From Hyphomonadaceae bacterium (GTDB lineage Bacteria; Pseudomonadota; Alphaproteobacteria; Caulobacterales; Aquidulcibacteraceae), in NCBI GenBank assembly GCA_021731815.1, contig JAKFWO010000010.1, forward strand, positions 1 through 64,000: a stretch of 64,000 bases of DNA. The letters run 5' to 3'. Both the position numbers and the translations under genes were made by a program. Every line of letters begins with the position of its first letter. The first letter of the stretch is position 1. Positions 49,289 to 58,833 of this stretch are shown piece after piece. The notes under the pieces are model-generated. The model saw nothing but the letters and a program-made list of their open reading frames with translations, was not told the origin of the DNA and made no database searches.

Positions 49289-51214
49289 TCACAGCGAGTC
49301 CAGCAGGTCACATTCGGCCCGGCGCAATCCGGTTGCGCTGTCGATCGGAGAGGCGAGCGTGACATTGGCGTCGCCGGCATTCGTAAAGGCCGGCCAATTG
49401 GCGCGCCCGCCGCCATTGGGATTACCCGCCCGCGCAAATTGCGCCCAATAACCCTGCATGGCATTGGACAAGGTGGTATCGGCCGCCTGAAAAGTCTGGG
49501 GATTGAACGTGCCGAAGACATAGCCGATCTCGAGCCCGTGAAACGCGCCGAGATTTTGCAAGGCAGGCGGGAAGCGGTTGAATTCATACAGCCAGACCGG
49601 CCCCGCAAAGCCGCCAAAGGCCCGCGCCGCCGCCCTTGTGACGCAGGTGAAGTTCAGATCGGTGAACAGGCGCTCAAAAGCCGGCAATGCTTGCGCATCC
49701 GTGCTGGCCGGATAAGCGGCGAGCACGCGTGGGGCATTTGCCCCGAACAGGCGCGCCACACTGGCCTGATAGGCATTCACCGTGCCGGCCAATACGATAT
49801 TGGCCGAACGAAACAGCCCCGCCTCGTTATTATTGGATCCCAGAAGCACCGGCACCACATTGTGCGCACCCGTCAGAATGCGCGCCGCCGGGGTCTGGGG
49901 CAACACGGTGCCATCGACAATCGGGCCATAGACATCGGCAGTCGTGGTTTGCACCCCGCTCACCGGAAATTCGCCGGTGGCGGGGGCGAGAAGCTGATAG
50001 ATTTGGGCGACCGGCACGGCGCGCATACAGGCAAGGACATCCGTGACATTGGCGCAACCCAGCAGGCCGGCGGCGCGATCCCCGAGCGCGATCGCGCTTT
50101 GGGGCTCCAGCGGCGTCGTTCCCGACAGCAATTGCAGGCTGTTGCGACATGATCCGCTTTGCATGATGGCCCGGTCGAACAGGCCGGAAGCGAGCGGCGA
50201 GGCGATCAGATTGCAGACATTCACCCCGCCCGCCGATTCACCGAAAATGGTGACGAGACCCGGATTGCCGCCGAAGCGCGCAATATTGCTCTCGACCCAG
50301 CCGAGGGCGAGGATCTGGTCGCGCAAACCGAAATTTCCGGAGGTCCCGGTCGGCGTTTCGGCATTGAGCAGTCGGTGCGCCAGATATCCCATCGGCCCGA
50401 GACGGTAATTGATCGTCACCACCACCACATTTTCCTGACGGGCGAGATCGGCACCATCAAAACTCGCCTGGCTGCCGGCACCGGTATTATTGCCCCCGCC
50501 ATGGATCCACACCATGACGGGCAGATTGGCGCTGGCATTGGCTGTGGGGGTCCAGACATTGAGGGTCAGGCAATCTTCGGAGAGATTTTGGGTGAGCGAC
50601 GTGTCGACGAGAAACTCGCTTCCGATCTGGAAACAATTCGGGCCAAACTGGCGGGTGGCGACCACGCCGGAAAAGGGCGCAACCGGCTCCGGATTGCGCC
50701 AGCGCCGGCTGCCAATCGGGGCTTCGGCAAAGCGCACGCCGCGAAACACGCCCAGCCCGTCCGATCCACGCTCGCCCTCGATGACCCCGGCGGCGGTGAA
50801 TATGCGCGTGTCGCTCACCCCGGCGGAAATCGTGACAGAATCGGTCCCCGTCGCGCCGGCATTGTCGGTAACCGTCAGGCTGAAGGTCAGCGCGGTCGTG
50901 ACGGCGATGTCGGGTGCGACGAAACGCGGGCTGGCCGTATCCGCAGCCGCCAGAGTGACCGCCGGCCCGCCGGTCTGTGACCAGACAAAGCGGGTGATCG
51001 TCCCGTCCGAATCCACGCTGCCGGCGGCCGTGAGCATGACGCTGTCGCCCTCGACGACCGACTGATCGGGCCCGGCACTGGCGCGAGGGGCCGCATTGGG
51101 TGCCGCCGGCGGCGGAGGCGGTGCGGGGGGCGGAGCTTCGGATCCGCACGCTGCCAGCAGGGACAGGGCCGCCATTGCGGCAGTGAATTGAGCGCAGACG
51201 GATTGGTTGTTCAT
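49289..51214 (-). CDS. lipoprotein carboxylesterase with PKD/REJ-like domain
   Basis: 641 residues. Lipobox SLLAAC (C ~22), then a Pro/Ala linker, then a PKD/REJ-type beta domain (~45-135: ASAGPDQSVVEGDSVMLTAAGSVDSDGTITRF). The rest is a type-B carboxylesterase: EDCLTLNVWTP, GGGNNTGA (oxyanion), nucleophile FGESAGGVN and the late histidine in AFHGLEIGYVFGTF. Substrate unknown; it should be anchored at the outer or inner membrane facing the periplasm or the outside. The carbohydrate/protein-binding-like domain may place the esterase on a surface or polymer. Confidence 0.9.
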   Translation of the reverse strand: MNNQSVCAQFTAAMAALSLLAACGSEAPPPAPPPPPAAPNAAPRASAGPDQSVVEGDSVMLTAAGSVDSDGTITRFVWSQTGGPAVTLAAADTASPRFVAPDIAVTTALTFSLTVTDNAGATGTDSVTISAGVSDTRIFTAAGVIEGERGSDGLGVFRGVRFAEAPIGSRRWRNPEPVAPFSGVVATRQFGPNCFQIGSEFLVDTSLTQNLSEDCLTLNVWTPTANASANLPVMVWIHGGGNNTGAGSQASFDGADLARQENVVVVTINYRLGPMGYLAHRLLNAETPTGTSGNFGLRDQILALGWVESNIARFGGNPGLVTIFGESAGGVNVCNLIASPLASGLFDRAIMQSGSCRNSLQLLSGTTPLEPQSAIALGDRAAGLLGCANVTDVLACMRAVPVAQIYQLLAPATGEFPVSGVQTTTADVYGPIVDGTVLPQTPAARILTGAHNVVPVLLGSNNNEAGLFRSANIVLAGTVNAYQASVARLFGANAPRVLAAYPASTDAQALPAFERLFTDLNFTCVTRAAARAFGGFAGPVWLYEFNRFPPALQNLGAFHGLEIGYVFGTFNPQTFQAADTTLSNAMQGYWAQFARAGNPNGGGRANWPAFTNAGDANVTLASPIDSATGLRRAECDLLDSL

Positions 51215-51489
51215 GGGGCCTCTTGCGGCGGAAAGCGGAGCGGGATGTTAAATCCTCGTCATTGACAAAACGTGGCGGCCGATGAAACCCGTCGCGATCC
51301 CGCTGTATCCCCTGGGCCGATGGCGTGTCTCGCGCACAGGCTCACATTTCGGGCGGTGCGGATCACGCAGCATTGAAGTGTGCAAAGCGGATTTTGCACC
51401 TATATCGGAAGGGTGGACGACAGGGTGGGCACCATTTCGGGTGCGCGCCAGACCGGGCGGCCTTGCGCGCCGCGCTCAGACAATATGGG

Positions 51490-51993
51490 ATGAACATGAA
51501 AAATTTCGTGAAATTCACCGCTTTGGCCGCGGCTGTGACCTTGGGCCCGATTGCCCCCCAGGCTTTCGCGGCCAAGCCGGAAATCTATACCAAGGGTGCC
51601 GATAAGCTGGCCGTGTCCGGCTATGACGTCGTCTCCTATTTCTCCGGCAAGCCGATCGTGGGCGATGCCAAATTCACGACCGTCTACAAGGGCGCGAATT
51701 TCCGCTTCGCCAACGCCGCCAATCTGGCCAAGTTCAAGGCCAATCCGGTGGCTTTCGCCCCGCAATATGGTGGCTATTGCGCCTATGCGGTGGCCAAGGG
51801 GCAATATGCCTCGGCCGACCCGCTCGCGGCCAAGCTGGTGAATGGCAAGCTCTATCTGAACTACAGCGCCTCCATCAAAAAGAAATGGGAAGCGGGTCAG
51901 GACAAATATATCACTTCGGCAGATGTGAACTGGCCGAAACTGACCAGCGGTGCGGTCAAGGCGGGTGCCACGGAAGATTACGGTTCGCAATGA
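51490..51993 (+). CDS. exported YHS-domain protein
   Basis: 167 residues from the ATG at 51490 (ATG 51496 also possible). Signal peptide MKNFVKFTALAAAVTLGPIAPQAFA with cleavage after AFA. The mature protein is a single YHS-type domain: KLAVSGYDVVSYFSGKPIVGDAKF, YKGANFRFANAANLAKFKANP and APQYGGYCAYAVAKGQY. One cysteine is kept; the domain is linked to metal-binding proteins, but its function is unproved. Predicted periplasmic. It is followed by the longest gene-free stretch of the window. Confidence 0.88.
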   Translation: MNMKNFVKFTALAAAVTLGPIAPQAFAAKPEIYTKGADKLAVSGYDVVSYFSGKPIVGDAKFTTVYKGANFRFANAANLAKFKANPVAFAPQYGGYCAYAVAKGQYASADPLAAKLVNGKLYLNYSASIKKKWEAGQDKYITSADVNWPKLTSGAVKAGATEDYGSQ

Positions 51994-52712
51994 TTTGAAT
52001 CGCTGCGCAAGACACGGCTGTGAATTCGGCGGCATCCTTCCATTTGAAGTGGTGACCTGCAGGAGACGGTATCAGCCTTGCCAATCCTTTATGTGAGTGG
52101 CCGGGGCGCGCGAGCGGGAGTGATCTCCGCTCTGCGCGCCCTCGCGCTCGTTGCCTTCTAACTGTTTCGCATCTTTGCCCATTCTGTTGGGGTGGGTCTC
52201 GACACATTCGGATTGTACCCCGGCCCGATTGACTCCGACGCGATGGAACCCGGCCAGACTGAACCCGCTCCGATTGCATACGGGGGTAACGCCTCGATCC
52301 AGTTGCGGCCTCAATTGCCTGAGGGCAAATTCTCCTTCCAGGATCCGGTGCGGACATCGCCATGCGGCTTGCGCTTCACGCGAATCTGTGGCTATAGAAA
52401 TTTCCCTGTTCCGGTGCGTCCCTTCAGGACCGTGCCTGGCGGCTTTATCCTTCGGTTTATTCGCCGAATGGTGGCCTTCCCGCAATTTCCCCGTCAGAAA
52501 TTCGATTCAATTGAAAATCTGGTGTGTTTCCCGCAGCGATGCCTGAATCAGGTATTTGTTCGGGGTGCATCCGATGGCCCGGCAAGACCAGCCTCGACCT
52601 GCGGAGAACCACAAACCCCGTTCCGCTCTTTGTTGTCTCGGGCTTGCCTTGGGACGGTTCCAACGTTTCCAAACCCTATTCCAGCCGATTTCCCCGAAAT
52701 CAACCACCCGGA

Positions 52713-52739
52713 TTCGACGACCAGATTCAACGATATAAT
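52713..52739 (+). promoter_or_regulatory. candidate rho promoter
   Basis: A perfect -10 box TATAAT (52734-52739) with a -35-like TTCGAC (52713-52718) 15 bp upstream. It would give a leader of about 100 nt before rho. Confidence 0.5.
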
Positions 52740-52798
52740 GTGGCCAGGGAAAAAATCTGGCTCCCCATTCTGAAAACGCCCGGATCCTCCCACCGCAT

Positions 52799-52818
52799 TT
52801 TGCCCCCTCCGGGGCAAA
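52799..52818 (+). promoter_or_regulatory. hairpin in the rho leader
   Basis: TTTGCCCC, CTCC, GGGGCAAA: perfect 8-bp stem ending 27 bp before the rho start codon. No T run follows, so it is not a typical terminator; it may shape the rho leader, since rho is autoregulated in other bacteria. Confidence 0.4.
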
Positions 52819-52845
52819 TCCGACTGCCAATGAGCCAATCCCCTT

Positions 52846-54135
52846 ATGACTGAACTCGCCCTCGAAGGCCTTGCCCATATGACCCTTCAGGAATTGAAGG
52901 GGCGCACGCCGGCCGCCTTGCTGAATTTTGCCGAATCCCTGTCGATCGAGGGTGCCAATTCCCTGCGGACACAAGAATTGCTGTTTGCCATCCTCAAGGC
53001 GCTGGCCGATCGCGGCGTCGATATCGCCGGACGCGGCGTGGTCGAGGTATTGCCCGACGGTTTCGGCTTTCTCCGCAGTCCGGAATCCAATTATCTGCCG
53101 GGGCCCGACGACATCTATATCAGCCCGACCCAGATCCGACGCTTTGGGCTGCGCACCGGCGATACCGTGGACGGCCCGATCCGCGCGCCCAAGGATGGCG
53201 AACGTTATTTCGCGCTGCTGAAAGTCACCACGGTCAATTTCGAGGACCCGGACCAGGTTCGCCACAAGGTCCATTTTGACAATCTCACTCCGCTTTATCC
53301 GGCCGAGCGGCTGCGCATGGAGATCGAGGACCCGACACGCAAGGACAAATCGGGCCGGATCATCGACATCGTTGCCCCCATCGGCAAGGGCCAGCGCGCG
53401 CTGATCGTCGCGCAACCGCGCACCGGCAAGACGGTGCTGTTGCAAAACATCGCCCATGCGATCGAGACCAATCACCCGGAATGCTATCTCATCGTGCTGC
53501 TGATCGACGAGCGGCCCGAGGAAGTCACCGATATGCGCCGCTCGGTGAAGGGCGAAGTGGTGTCCTCAACCTTCGACGAACCGGCGACCCGTCATGTGCA
53601 AGTCGCGGAAATGGTGATCGAAAAGGCCAAGCGCCTTGCCGAGCACGGCCGCGACGTGGTCATCCTGCTCGATTCCATCACGCGGCTCGGGCGGGCCTAT
53701 AACACGGTCGTGCCATCTTCGGGCAAGGTGCTGACCGGCGGGGTGGATGCCAATGCGCTCCAGCGGCCCAAACGCTTTTTCGGCGCGGCGCGCAATCTCG
53801 AGGAGGGTGGCTCGCTCACCATCATCGCCACAGCGCTGATCGATACCGGCTCGCGTATGGACGAAGTGATTTTCGAGGAATTCAAGGGCACCGGCAATTC
53901 CGAAATCGTGCTCGACCGCAAGGTTGCCGACCGGCGTATCTTCCCGGCCATGGACATCCTGAAATCCGGGACCCGCAAGGAAGAGCTGCTCACCCCGCGC
54001 GATCAATTGCAGAAAATCTATGTGCTGCGCCGCATTCTCAACCCGATGGGCACGCAGGACGCCATTGAGTTTCTGATCGACAAGATCCGGTCTTCCAAGA
54101 ATAATGGCGATTTCTTCGACACCATGAACACCTAG
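52846..54135 (+). CDS. rho: transcription termination factor Rho
   Basis: 429 residues. RNA-dependent ATPase/helicase that ends untranslated transcripts. N-terminal RNA-binding region: [22 protein letters not shown] (start of the family domain), [22 protein letters not shown]; primary-site residues are conserved. Walker [22 protein letters not shown] (~185-205), Walker [18 protein letters not shown]-loop [20 protein letters not shown] and R-loop region [13 protein letters not shown] are all intact. No insertion domain. Monocistronic. Confidence 0.97.
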   Translation: MTELALEGLAHMTLQELKGRTPAALLNFAESLSIEGANSLRTQELLFAILKALADRGVDIAGRGVVEVLPDGFGFLRSPESNYLPGPDDIYISPTQIRRFGLRTGDTVDGPIRAPKDGERYFALLKVTTVNFEDPDQVRHKVHFDNLTPLYPAERLRMEIEDPTRKDKSGRIIDIVAPIGKGQRALIVAQPRTGKTVLLQNIAHAIETNHPECYLIVLLIDERPEEVTDMRRSVKGEVVSSTFDEPATRHVQVAEMVIEKAKRLAEHGRDVVILLDSITRLGRAYNTVVPSSGKVLTGGVDANALQRPKRFFGAARNLEEGGSLTIIATALIDTGSRMDEVIFEEFKGTGNSEIVLDRKVADRRIFPAMDILKSGTRKEELLTPRDQLQKIYVLRRILNPMGTQDAIEFLIDKIRSSKNNGDFFDTMNT

Positions 54136-54521
54136 TAACCCCTGGGACAAGGTGCCCGAACTCTGTATGGTTCCGGTGCGCGGTGCGGGCGAGGATCCGA
54201 GGACTTGCTGATCTTCCCGGATAGCCCGGGAAATATCCGGTTCTGGCAGTCATCTTGGTCCCATCGCCCGAACCATTTTTATTCGACGATCGCACGAAAA
54301 TTATTCCTCGTCCGGGATCCTCGCGCTGAATTCCGTTGGTCGGTGTGACTGGCGCTGAATATAATCAACGACTTGTGCGGTCCTGCCGACGGAAGCCGTC
54401 CGGCTCATCCTCCGGAAAACACCCTGGAAGCCCGACACGACCGAGGATCGGGCGACGCGAATCCTTGCCCTGCCGGGGAAAAATTGCGACATGAAATTGG
54501 CACAGCGGGGGATCATCCTGC
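54136..54521. other. 386-bp gap after rho
   Basis: No supported gene. It begins 80 bp after the rho stop with a 7-bp hairpin (TTCCCGG, ATAGC, CCGGGAA; 54214-54232) that lacks a T run. The rest shows no clear regulatory pattern. Confidence 0.5.
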
Positions 54522-55382
54522 GTGGGCCGGCGGGAGCCGAATGATCGGCGGCATTTGGGGTATTGGTGTTTGTCGGATCAGTTTTGGTTGCTCGTCGCCA
54601 CGGGCTTTCTGGCGCAATTGGTGGATGGCGCGCTCGGCATGGCGTTCGGGGTCATTTCCACCTCGTGCCTGCTGACCATCGGCATCAATCCCGCCGCCGC
54701 CAGTGCGGCGGTGCATGCGGCCGAAGTGGCGACCACAGGGGCCTCGGGGATCAGCCACATTCTCCATCGCAATGTCGACTGGAAATTGTTCCGGCGGCTC
54801 GCTGTGGCCGGCATGCTTGGCGCTGCGGCCGGGGCCTGGCTGCTCACCTTCATGTCGGAATCGCAGCTTGGCGCGCAGATCGTTGCACCGCTGATCTCGG
54901 TTTATCTGATGTTTATGGGCTTTGTGATCATCGCCAAGGCCCTCTCGAAGAAGCAAGAGGTTCCGCCTCGCCTTGAGGGCGCAATTCCGCTCGGTGCGGC
55001 CGGCGGCTTTCTCGACGCCATGGGTGGCGGCGGCTGGGGGCCGGTCACCGCCTCCACCCTGCTGGGGCGTGGACACACGCCGCGCATGGTGCTGGGTTCG
55101 GTCAATACGGCGGAATTCTTCGTGACGATTGCGGCGTCGGTGACCTTCCTGTTCAGCGGCGCTTTTGGCGATCTGTGGGTGGTCAGCGGCCTGATCGTCG
55201 GCGGGGTGATCGCGGCACCCTTCGGGGGTTTTCTCGCCAGACGGGCACCGGCCAAACTCGTGATGTGGATGGTGGGGCTGCTGGTGATCGCGTTGTCGAG
55301 CTGGCGGCTCTGGGCGGAATTCGACGAGGCGGTTCATGTCCTGATCGCCCGTAGCCTGGCGTTGTTTGGCGGGGGTCCGTGA
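54522..55382 (+). CDS. TauE/SafE-family membrane permease
   Basis: 286 residues from the GTG at 54522 (GGGGGAT upstream); a TTG at 54570 is another possible start. About eight hydrophobic spans; the typical paired repeats VATGFLAQLVDGALGMAFGVIS and GAAGGFLDAMGGGGWGPVTAS are diagnostic of the family. Family members export sulfite, sulfoacetate or related anions across the inner membrane; the substrate here cannot be told. No sulfur-metabolism gene lies beside it. Its end is 145 bp before the amidase start. Confidence 0.88.
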   Translation: MGRREPNDRRHLGYWCLSDQFWLLVATGFLAQLVDGALGMAFGVISTSCLLTIGINPAAASAAVHAAEVATTGASGISHILHRNVDWKLFRRLAVAGMLGAAAGAWLLTFMSESQLGAQIVAPLISVYLMFMGFVIIAKALSKKQEVPPRLEGAIPLGAAGGFLDAMGGGGWGPVTASTLLGRGHTPRMVLGSVNTAEFFVTIAASVTFLFSGAFGDLWVVSGLIVGGVIAAPFGGFLARRAPAKLVMWMVGLLVIALSSWRLWAEFDEAVHVLIARSLALFGGGP

Positions 55383-55527
55383 GCTACTCCCCGAAAGGTT
55401 CTGTGCGCCCCTCGGCGCGCGCGCCGGATTCGGGTTTCAGGCGGGTGAAACCCCTTGCCGGCGGAACTTTGGGCTGCGATGCTCTCGTTACACAGCAGTT
55501 TTCAAGGGATTGCGCCGGGGAGCAAAG

Positions 55528-57378
55528 ATGACCAGACCAATCACCGTGAAGGATGGGGCGACAGCAGAGGCCGAGACGCCCATCGGGGCCACGGCAGTCA
55601 ACCGCCGGGACCTGTTTGCATGGAGCGCCGGGCTCGGTCTTGCGACGGGAGCGGGAATGGCACATTCGGGCGGGCCGGCATTCGCCCAGACCGCCCCGCC
55701 GCCGGCCGCAGAACCGCTCCTGAAACCGCCGGTCCCGTCCTTCCCGTCGGGAATCGATCCCTGGATCGTGCGCTCGACCGAAAAGGTGGTCGGCCTTCAA
55801 TATACCGATCGCGAACGCGCGCTGCTGCTCAAGGGCCTCGATGAGCAGATCGCCGCCCTCGCCCGGTTGCGTGGCGTCAAACACGACAATTCACTCGCTC
55901 CGGCCAGTGTGTTTTCGCCGAAACTGCCGGGGGCAGTCTTTGCCCCGCAAGCCAATCGGGTGCGGCTGAAGCCATCAGGTCCGGCCCCGGCCCTGCCTGC
56001 TAATCCCGCCGATATCGCGTTTGCTTCGGCTGCCCAGCTCGGTCGCTGGATCCGCAGCGGGGCCCTGACTTCGCGGGCACTGACCGAAATCTTTCTCGAC
56101 CGCATCGCCCGCCACGCGCCGGGCCTGCACAATTTCATCACCGTGACCCCCGAACGCGCCCGCGCCGAAGCCGATGCCGCCGATCGCGATGCCAAAGCCG
56201 GGCGTTTCCGCGGGCCCCTGCATGGCGTGCCTTATGCGCTGAAGGATTTGTTCGACGCAGAAGGAATCGCCTCCACCTGGGGCGCGGAACCGTATAAAAA
56301 CCAGATCGCGCGCCGCGATTCCACGGTGGTGCGGAAATTACGCGAGGCGGGGGCCGTTCTGCTCGGCAAAACCGCAGTCGGCGCACTGGCCTATGGCGAC
56401 ATCTGGCATGACGGGGTGAGCCGCAATCCGTGGAACCCGGTCGAGGGCTCGTCCGGCTCCTCGGCGGGCTCGGCGAGCGCGATTGCGGCGGGCCTTTGCG
56501 GCTTTGCCATCGGCACAGAGACATTGGGCTCGATCATCTCGCCCTCCCAAAGATGTGGAACCACGGGTCTGCGCCCCACTTTCGGCCGGATCAGCCGGGC
56601 GGGGGCCATGGCCTTGTGCTGGTCGCTCGACAAGGTCGGGCCGATTTGCCGCTCTGTCGAGGACACGGCTTTGGTCCTGTCGGTCCTCAATGGCCAGGAC
56701 CCGGACGATGCCGGCTCGCTTGACCATGGCTTTGAATATGAGACCACCCCGAATGTGGCCGGAATGCGCGTCGGGCACGACCCCGAATGGTTTTCGGGCA
56801 ATTCTGCCAATGATGTGGACCGCAAGGCGCTGGACGCGGCCAGGGCGCTGGGCGTAAAGCTGGTGCCCTTCAAACTGCCCGATCTGCCCTATGATCTGTT
56901 GTCGACCATGGTGGAGGCCGAGGCTGCAGCTGCGTTTGCCGAACTGACGCTGGACAATCAGGACGATCTCCTGCGCTGGCAGGACGAAAACGCATGGCCG
57001 AACACTTTTCGGCGGGTGCGTTTCTTTCCGGCAGTGGATTATATCCAGATCGACCGGCTGCGCCGTCAGGTGATGATCGCCACGCAATCCGCCTTTTCGG
57101 GGGTGGATGCCGTCCTCGCCCCCAATTTTGTGGCCAATCTGCTGCTTGTCACCAATTTCACCGGCCATCCTTGCCTGTGCCTGCGCGCAGGCTTTGTCGA
57201 ACGCACCCCGCGCACTCTGTTCGATGCGCCCATCGACCCGTCAGCCAGCCCGTTCCGCGCGACCCATAATGTCAGTGTATGGGCCAATCTGTATGAGGAG
57301 CGCGCGGCGATCCGGCTCGGCCAGGCACTGGAGGCCCGCCTCAATGTCGCAAGCGAGCGTCCGCCCGGGTTGGGGTAA
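55528..57378 (+). CDS. Tat-exported amidase-signature protein
   Basis: 616 residues from the ATG at 55528, with GGGGAG upstream. A twin-arginine motif (NRRDLFAWSAG, ~25-35) followed by a weak hydrophobic stretch suggests Tat export; the FAQ site at ~61 is a likely cleavage region. The amidase-signature core is complete: catalytic lysine in VLLGKTAVGALAYGD (~280), the Ser-Gly-rich VEGSSGSSAGSASAIAAGLCGFAIGTETLGS (two serines, ~315-345). It hydrolyses amides or nitrile-derived compounds; substrate unknown. Periplasmic location is an inference from the Tat motif. Confidence 0.9.
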   Translation: MTRPITVKDGATAEAETPIGATAVNRRDLFAWSAGLGLATGAGMAHSGGPAFAQTAPPPAAEPLLKPPVPSFPSGIDPWIVRSTEKVVGLQYTDRERALLLKGLDEQIAALARLRGVKHDNSLAPASVFSPKLPGAVFAPQANRVRLKPSGPAPALPANPADIAFASAAQLGRWIRSGALTSRALTEIFLDRIARHAPGLHNFITVTPERARAEADAADRDAKAGRFRGPLHGVPYALKDLFDAEGIASTWGAEPYKNQIARRDSTVVRKLREAGAVLLGKTAVGALAYGDIWHDGVSRNPWNPVEGSSGSSAGSASAIAAGLCGFAIGTETLGSIISPSQRCGTTGLRPTFGRISRAGAMALCWSLDKVGPICRSVEDTALVLSVLNGQDPDDAGSLDHGFEYETTPNVAGMRVGHDPEWFSGNSANDVDRKALDAARALGVKLVPFKLPDLPYDLLSTMVEAEAAAAFAELTLDNQDDLLRWQDENAWPNTFRRVRFFPAVDYIQIDRLRRQVMIATQSAFSGVDAVLAPNFVANLLLVTNFTGHPCLCLRAGFVERTPRTLFDAPIDPSASPFRATHNVSVWANLYEERAAIRLGQALEARLNVASERPPGLG

Positions 57379-57454
57379 ATGACAGAGACCGGAGGGGAAG
57401 GTTCCAACCGGTCGCAGCAACCGAGGGCCCCGCGAATGGTCGGCGAAACGCCCC

Positions 57455-58144
57455 TCACGGGGACAGGCGATAGCCGCCGGTCTCCGTGATCAACAATTTG
57501 GCATTGGCGGGGTCGGGTTCGATTTTCTGACGCAAGCGGTAAATATGGGTTTCCAGCGTGTGGGTGGTCACATTGGAATTATAGCCCCAGACCTCGCGCA
57601 GCAATTCGTCACGCGCCACCGATTTCGCCCCCGCGCGGAACAGATATTTGAGAATATTGGTTTCCTTGTCGGTCAGCCGGATCCGCTTTTCGCGCGGACC
57701 AGTCAGCACTTTCTGGGAGGGGACGAATTCATAGGGCCCGATGCGAAACACGGCGTCTTCCGTGTGCTCATGGCTGCGCAGATGGGCCCGCACCCTTGCC
57801 AGCAGCACCGCGAATTTCACTGGCTTGAGCACATAATCGCTCGCCCCATAGCCGAAGCCGAGAATCGTGTCGGCATCGGTGGTCGCATCTGCGGTCATCA
57901 TGATGATCGGGGATTTGAAGCGGTTGTCGCGCAGCATGCGGCAGGCTTCGCGGCCATCCATATCGGGCAGGCTGACATCGAGCAGAACGAGGTCTGGCCG
58001 CTTCGTCTTCAACTGCCGCAGCATCTCCCCGGCACTGTGAAGCGTCTCGACCTGAAAGTCGTCATAGACGGATAATTGCTCCGCGAGCAGCGAAGCGAGC
58101 ATGGTGTCGTCATCGACGATGAGGATTGTTTTTGCTTGGGTCAT
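57455..58144 (-). CDS. OmpR/PhoB-family response regulator
   Basis: 229 residues from the ATG at 58144. Receiver domain 1-125: acidic pocket IVDDDTM, phospho-acceptor Asp ~56 in LVLLDVSLPDMDG, MMTAD and VLKPVK lysine. Winged-helix DNA-binding domain 135-229: RIRLTDKETNILKYLFRAG and HTLETHIYRLRQKIEPDPANAKLLITETGGYRL. It activates or represses genes on phosphorylation. The protein is closely conserved in alphaproteobacteria, but I will not assign a name such as CenR. Divergent with an L,D-transpeptidase-like gene, 96 bp apart, suggesting a cell-envelope link. No kinase is adjacent. Confidence 0.93.
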   Translation of the reverse strand: MTQAKTILIVDDDTMLASLLAEQLSVYDDFQVETLHSAGEMLRQLKTKRPDLVLLDVSLPDMDGREACRMLRDNRFKSPIIMMTADATTDADTILGFGYGASDYVLKPVKFAVLLARVRAHLRSHEHTEDAVFRIGPYEFVPSQKVLTGPREKRIRLTDKETNILKYLFRAGAKSVARDELLREVWGYNSNVTTHTLETHIYRLRQKIEPDPANAKLLITETGGYRLSP

Positions 58145-58240
58145 GGCTATGAAATGAGATATCGATGGTCCGATTGCAACCGCCAAATCCTGAACTTTTA
58201 GTGAAAAAATGGCCAACTATCCACACTTTACGGTGAGTAT

Positions 58241-58750
58241 ATGGTGATTGCGGTCGAAGCGCCATTAGTTCTCCGATTTGGTTCCCGGAAGTTTCGCTGC
58301 ACAATTGGCCGAAGCGGTTTCATCCCCGCCGAGGTAAAATGCGAGGGCGACGGGGCAAGCCCGACCGGTTCATGGCGATTATGGCGCGTGCTCTACCGCG
58401 CTGACCGGGTAAGCCCGCCTTGCTCGCATCTGCCTTTGGACCGGCTGGCACCCGGGGATGGCTGGTGCGATGCGCCCGATAACCCCGCTTATAACCGGAA
58501 AATCCGTTTCCCGTTTGCGGCCTCGGCCGAGCATTTGTGGCGGGAGGATCATGTCTATGATTACATTGGTATTCTCAGCCATAATGGCGATCCCGTTACA
58601 CCCGGAGCGGGCAGCGCCATCTTTCTCCACCTCGCCCGACCTGATTGGGCCGCGACCGAGGGCTGCGTGGCAATCGCGCAGGACAGTTTCGAGCATATCC
58701 TCGCGCATGCGCCCGCCAATTGCCGGGTCGTGATCGGTCCCGGTCCATGA
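58241..58750 (+). CDS. L,D-transpeptidase-like (YkuD) protein
   Basis: 169 residues. YkuD catalytic fold: strands LRFGSRKFRCTIGRSGFIP, GASPTGSWRLWRVLYRADR; active-site histidine in YIGILSHNGDP (~113) and cysteine in RPDWAATEGCVAIAQDSF (~145). No signal peptide or LysM domain is seen, which is unusual for a periplasmic wall cross-linking enzyme; it may be of the small cytoplasmic-looking subgroup or have a start further upstream. Divergent from the response regulator, perhaps co-regulated by it. Confidence 0.83.
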   Translation: MVIAVEAPLVLRFGSRKFRCTIGRSGFIPAEVKCEGDGASPTGSWRLWRVLYRADRVSPPCSHLPLDRLAPGDGWCDAPDNPAYNRKIRFPFAASAEHLWREDHVYDYIGILSHNGDPVTPGAGSAIFLHLARPDWAATEGCVAIAQDSFEHILAHAPANCRVVIGPGP

Positions 58751-58833
58751 ACGGCCCCGGTGCATGAGCAGCTAACCGGACGAATATTGGATTTGGCGTG
58801 AGCCCATGATTACGGCAGGGCGCGGCAATGGCC

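Larger units (their letters stand above)
51994..52845. other. 852-bp region without a supported gene, upstream of rho
   Basis: No frame on either strand has a plausible start, codon pattern or recognisable domain. The 52200-52290 part is a degenerate mosaic of CCGATTG- and GACTCCGA-like words. The 3' end carries a candidate rho promoter and a hairpin. Several GANTC sites occur here (for example at 52711-52728). A small RNA or decayed gene is possible; nothing decides. Confidence 0.55.

Noticed and set aside
52072-52485. A 137-codon minus-strand frame in the gap upstream of rho
   Set aside because: No ribosome site, low-complexity runs from degenerate DNA words, and no recognisable domain or partner.
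57455-58144. Assigning the response regulator to CenR or CtrA
   Set aside because: The protein is a general OmpR-type regulator; the short motifs I can see do not separate these groups.
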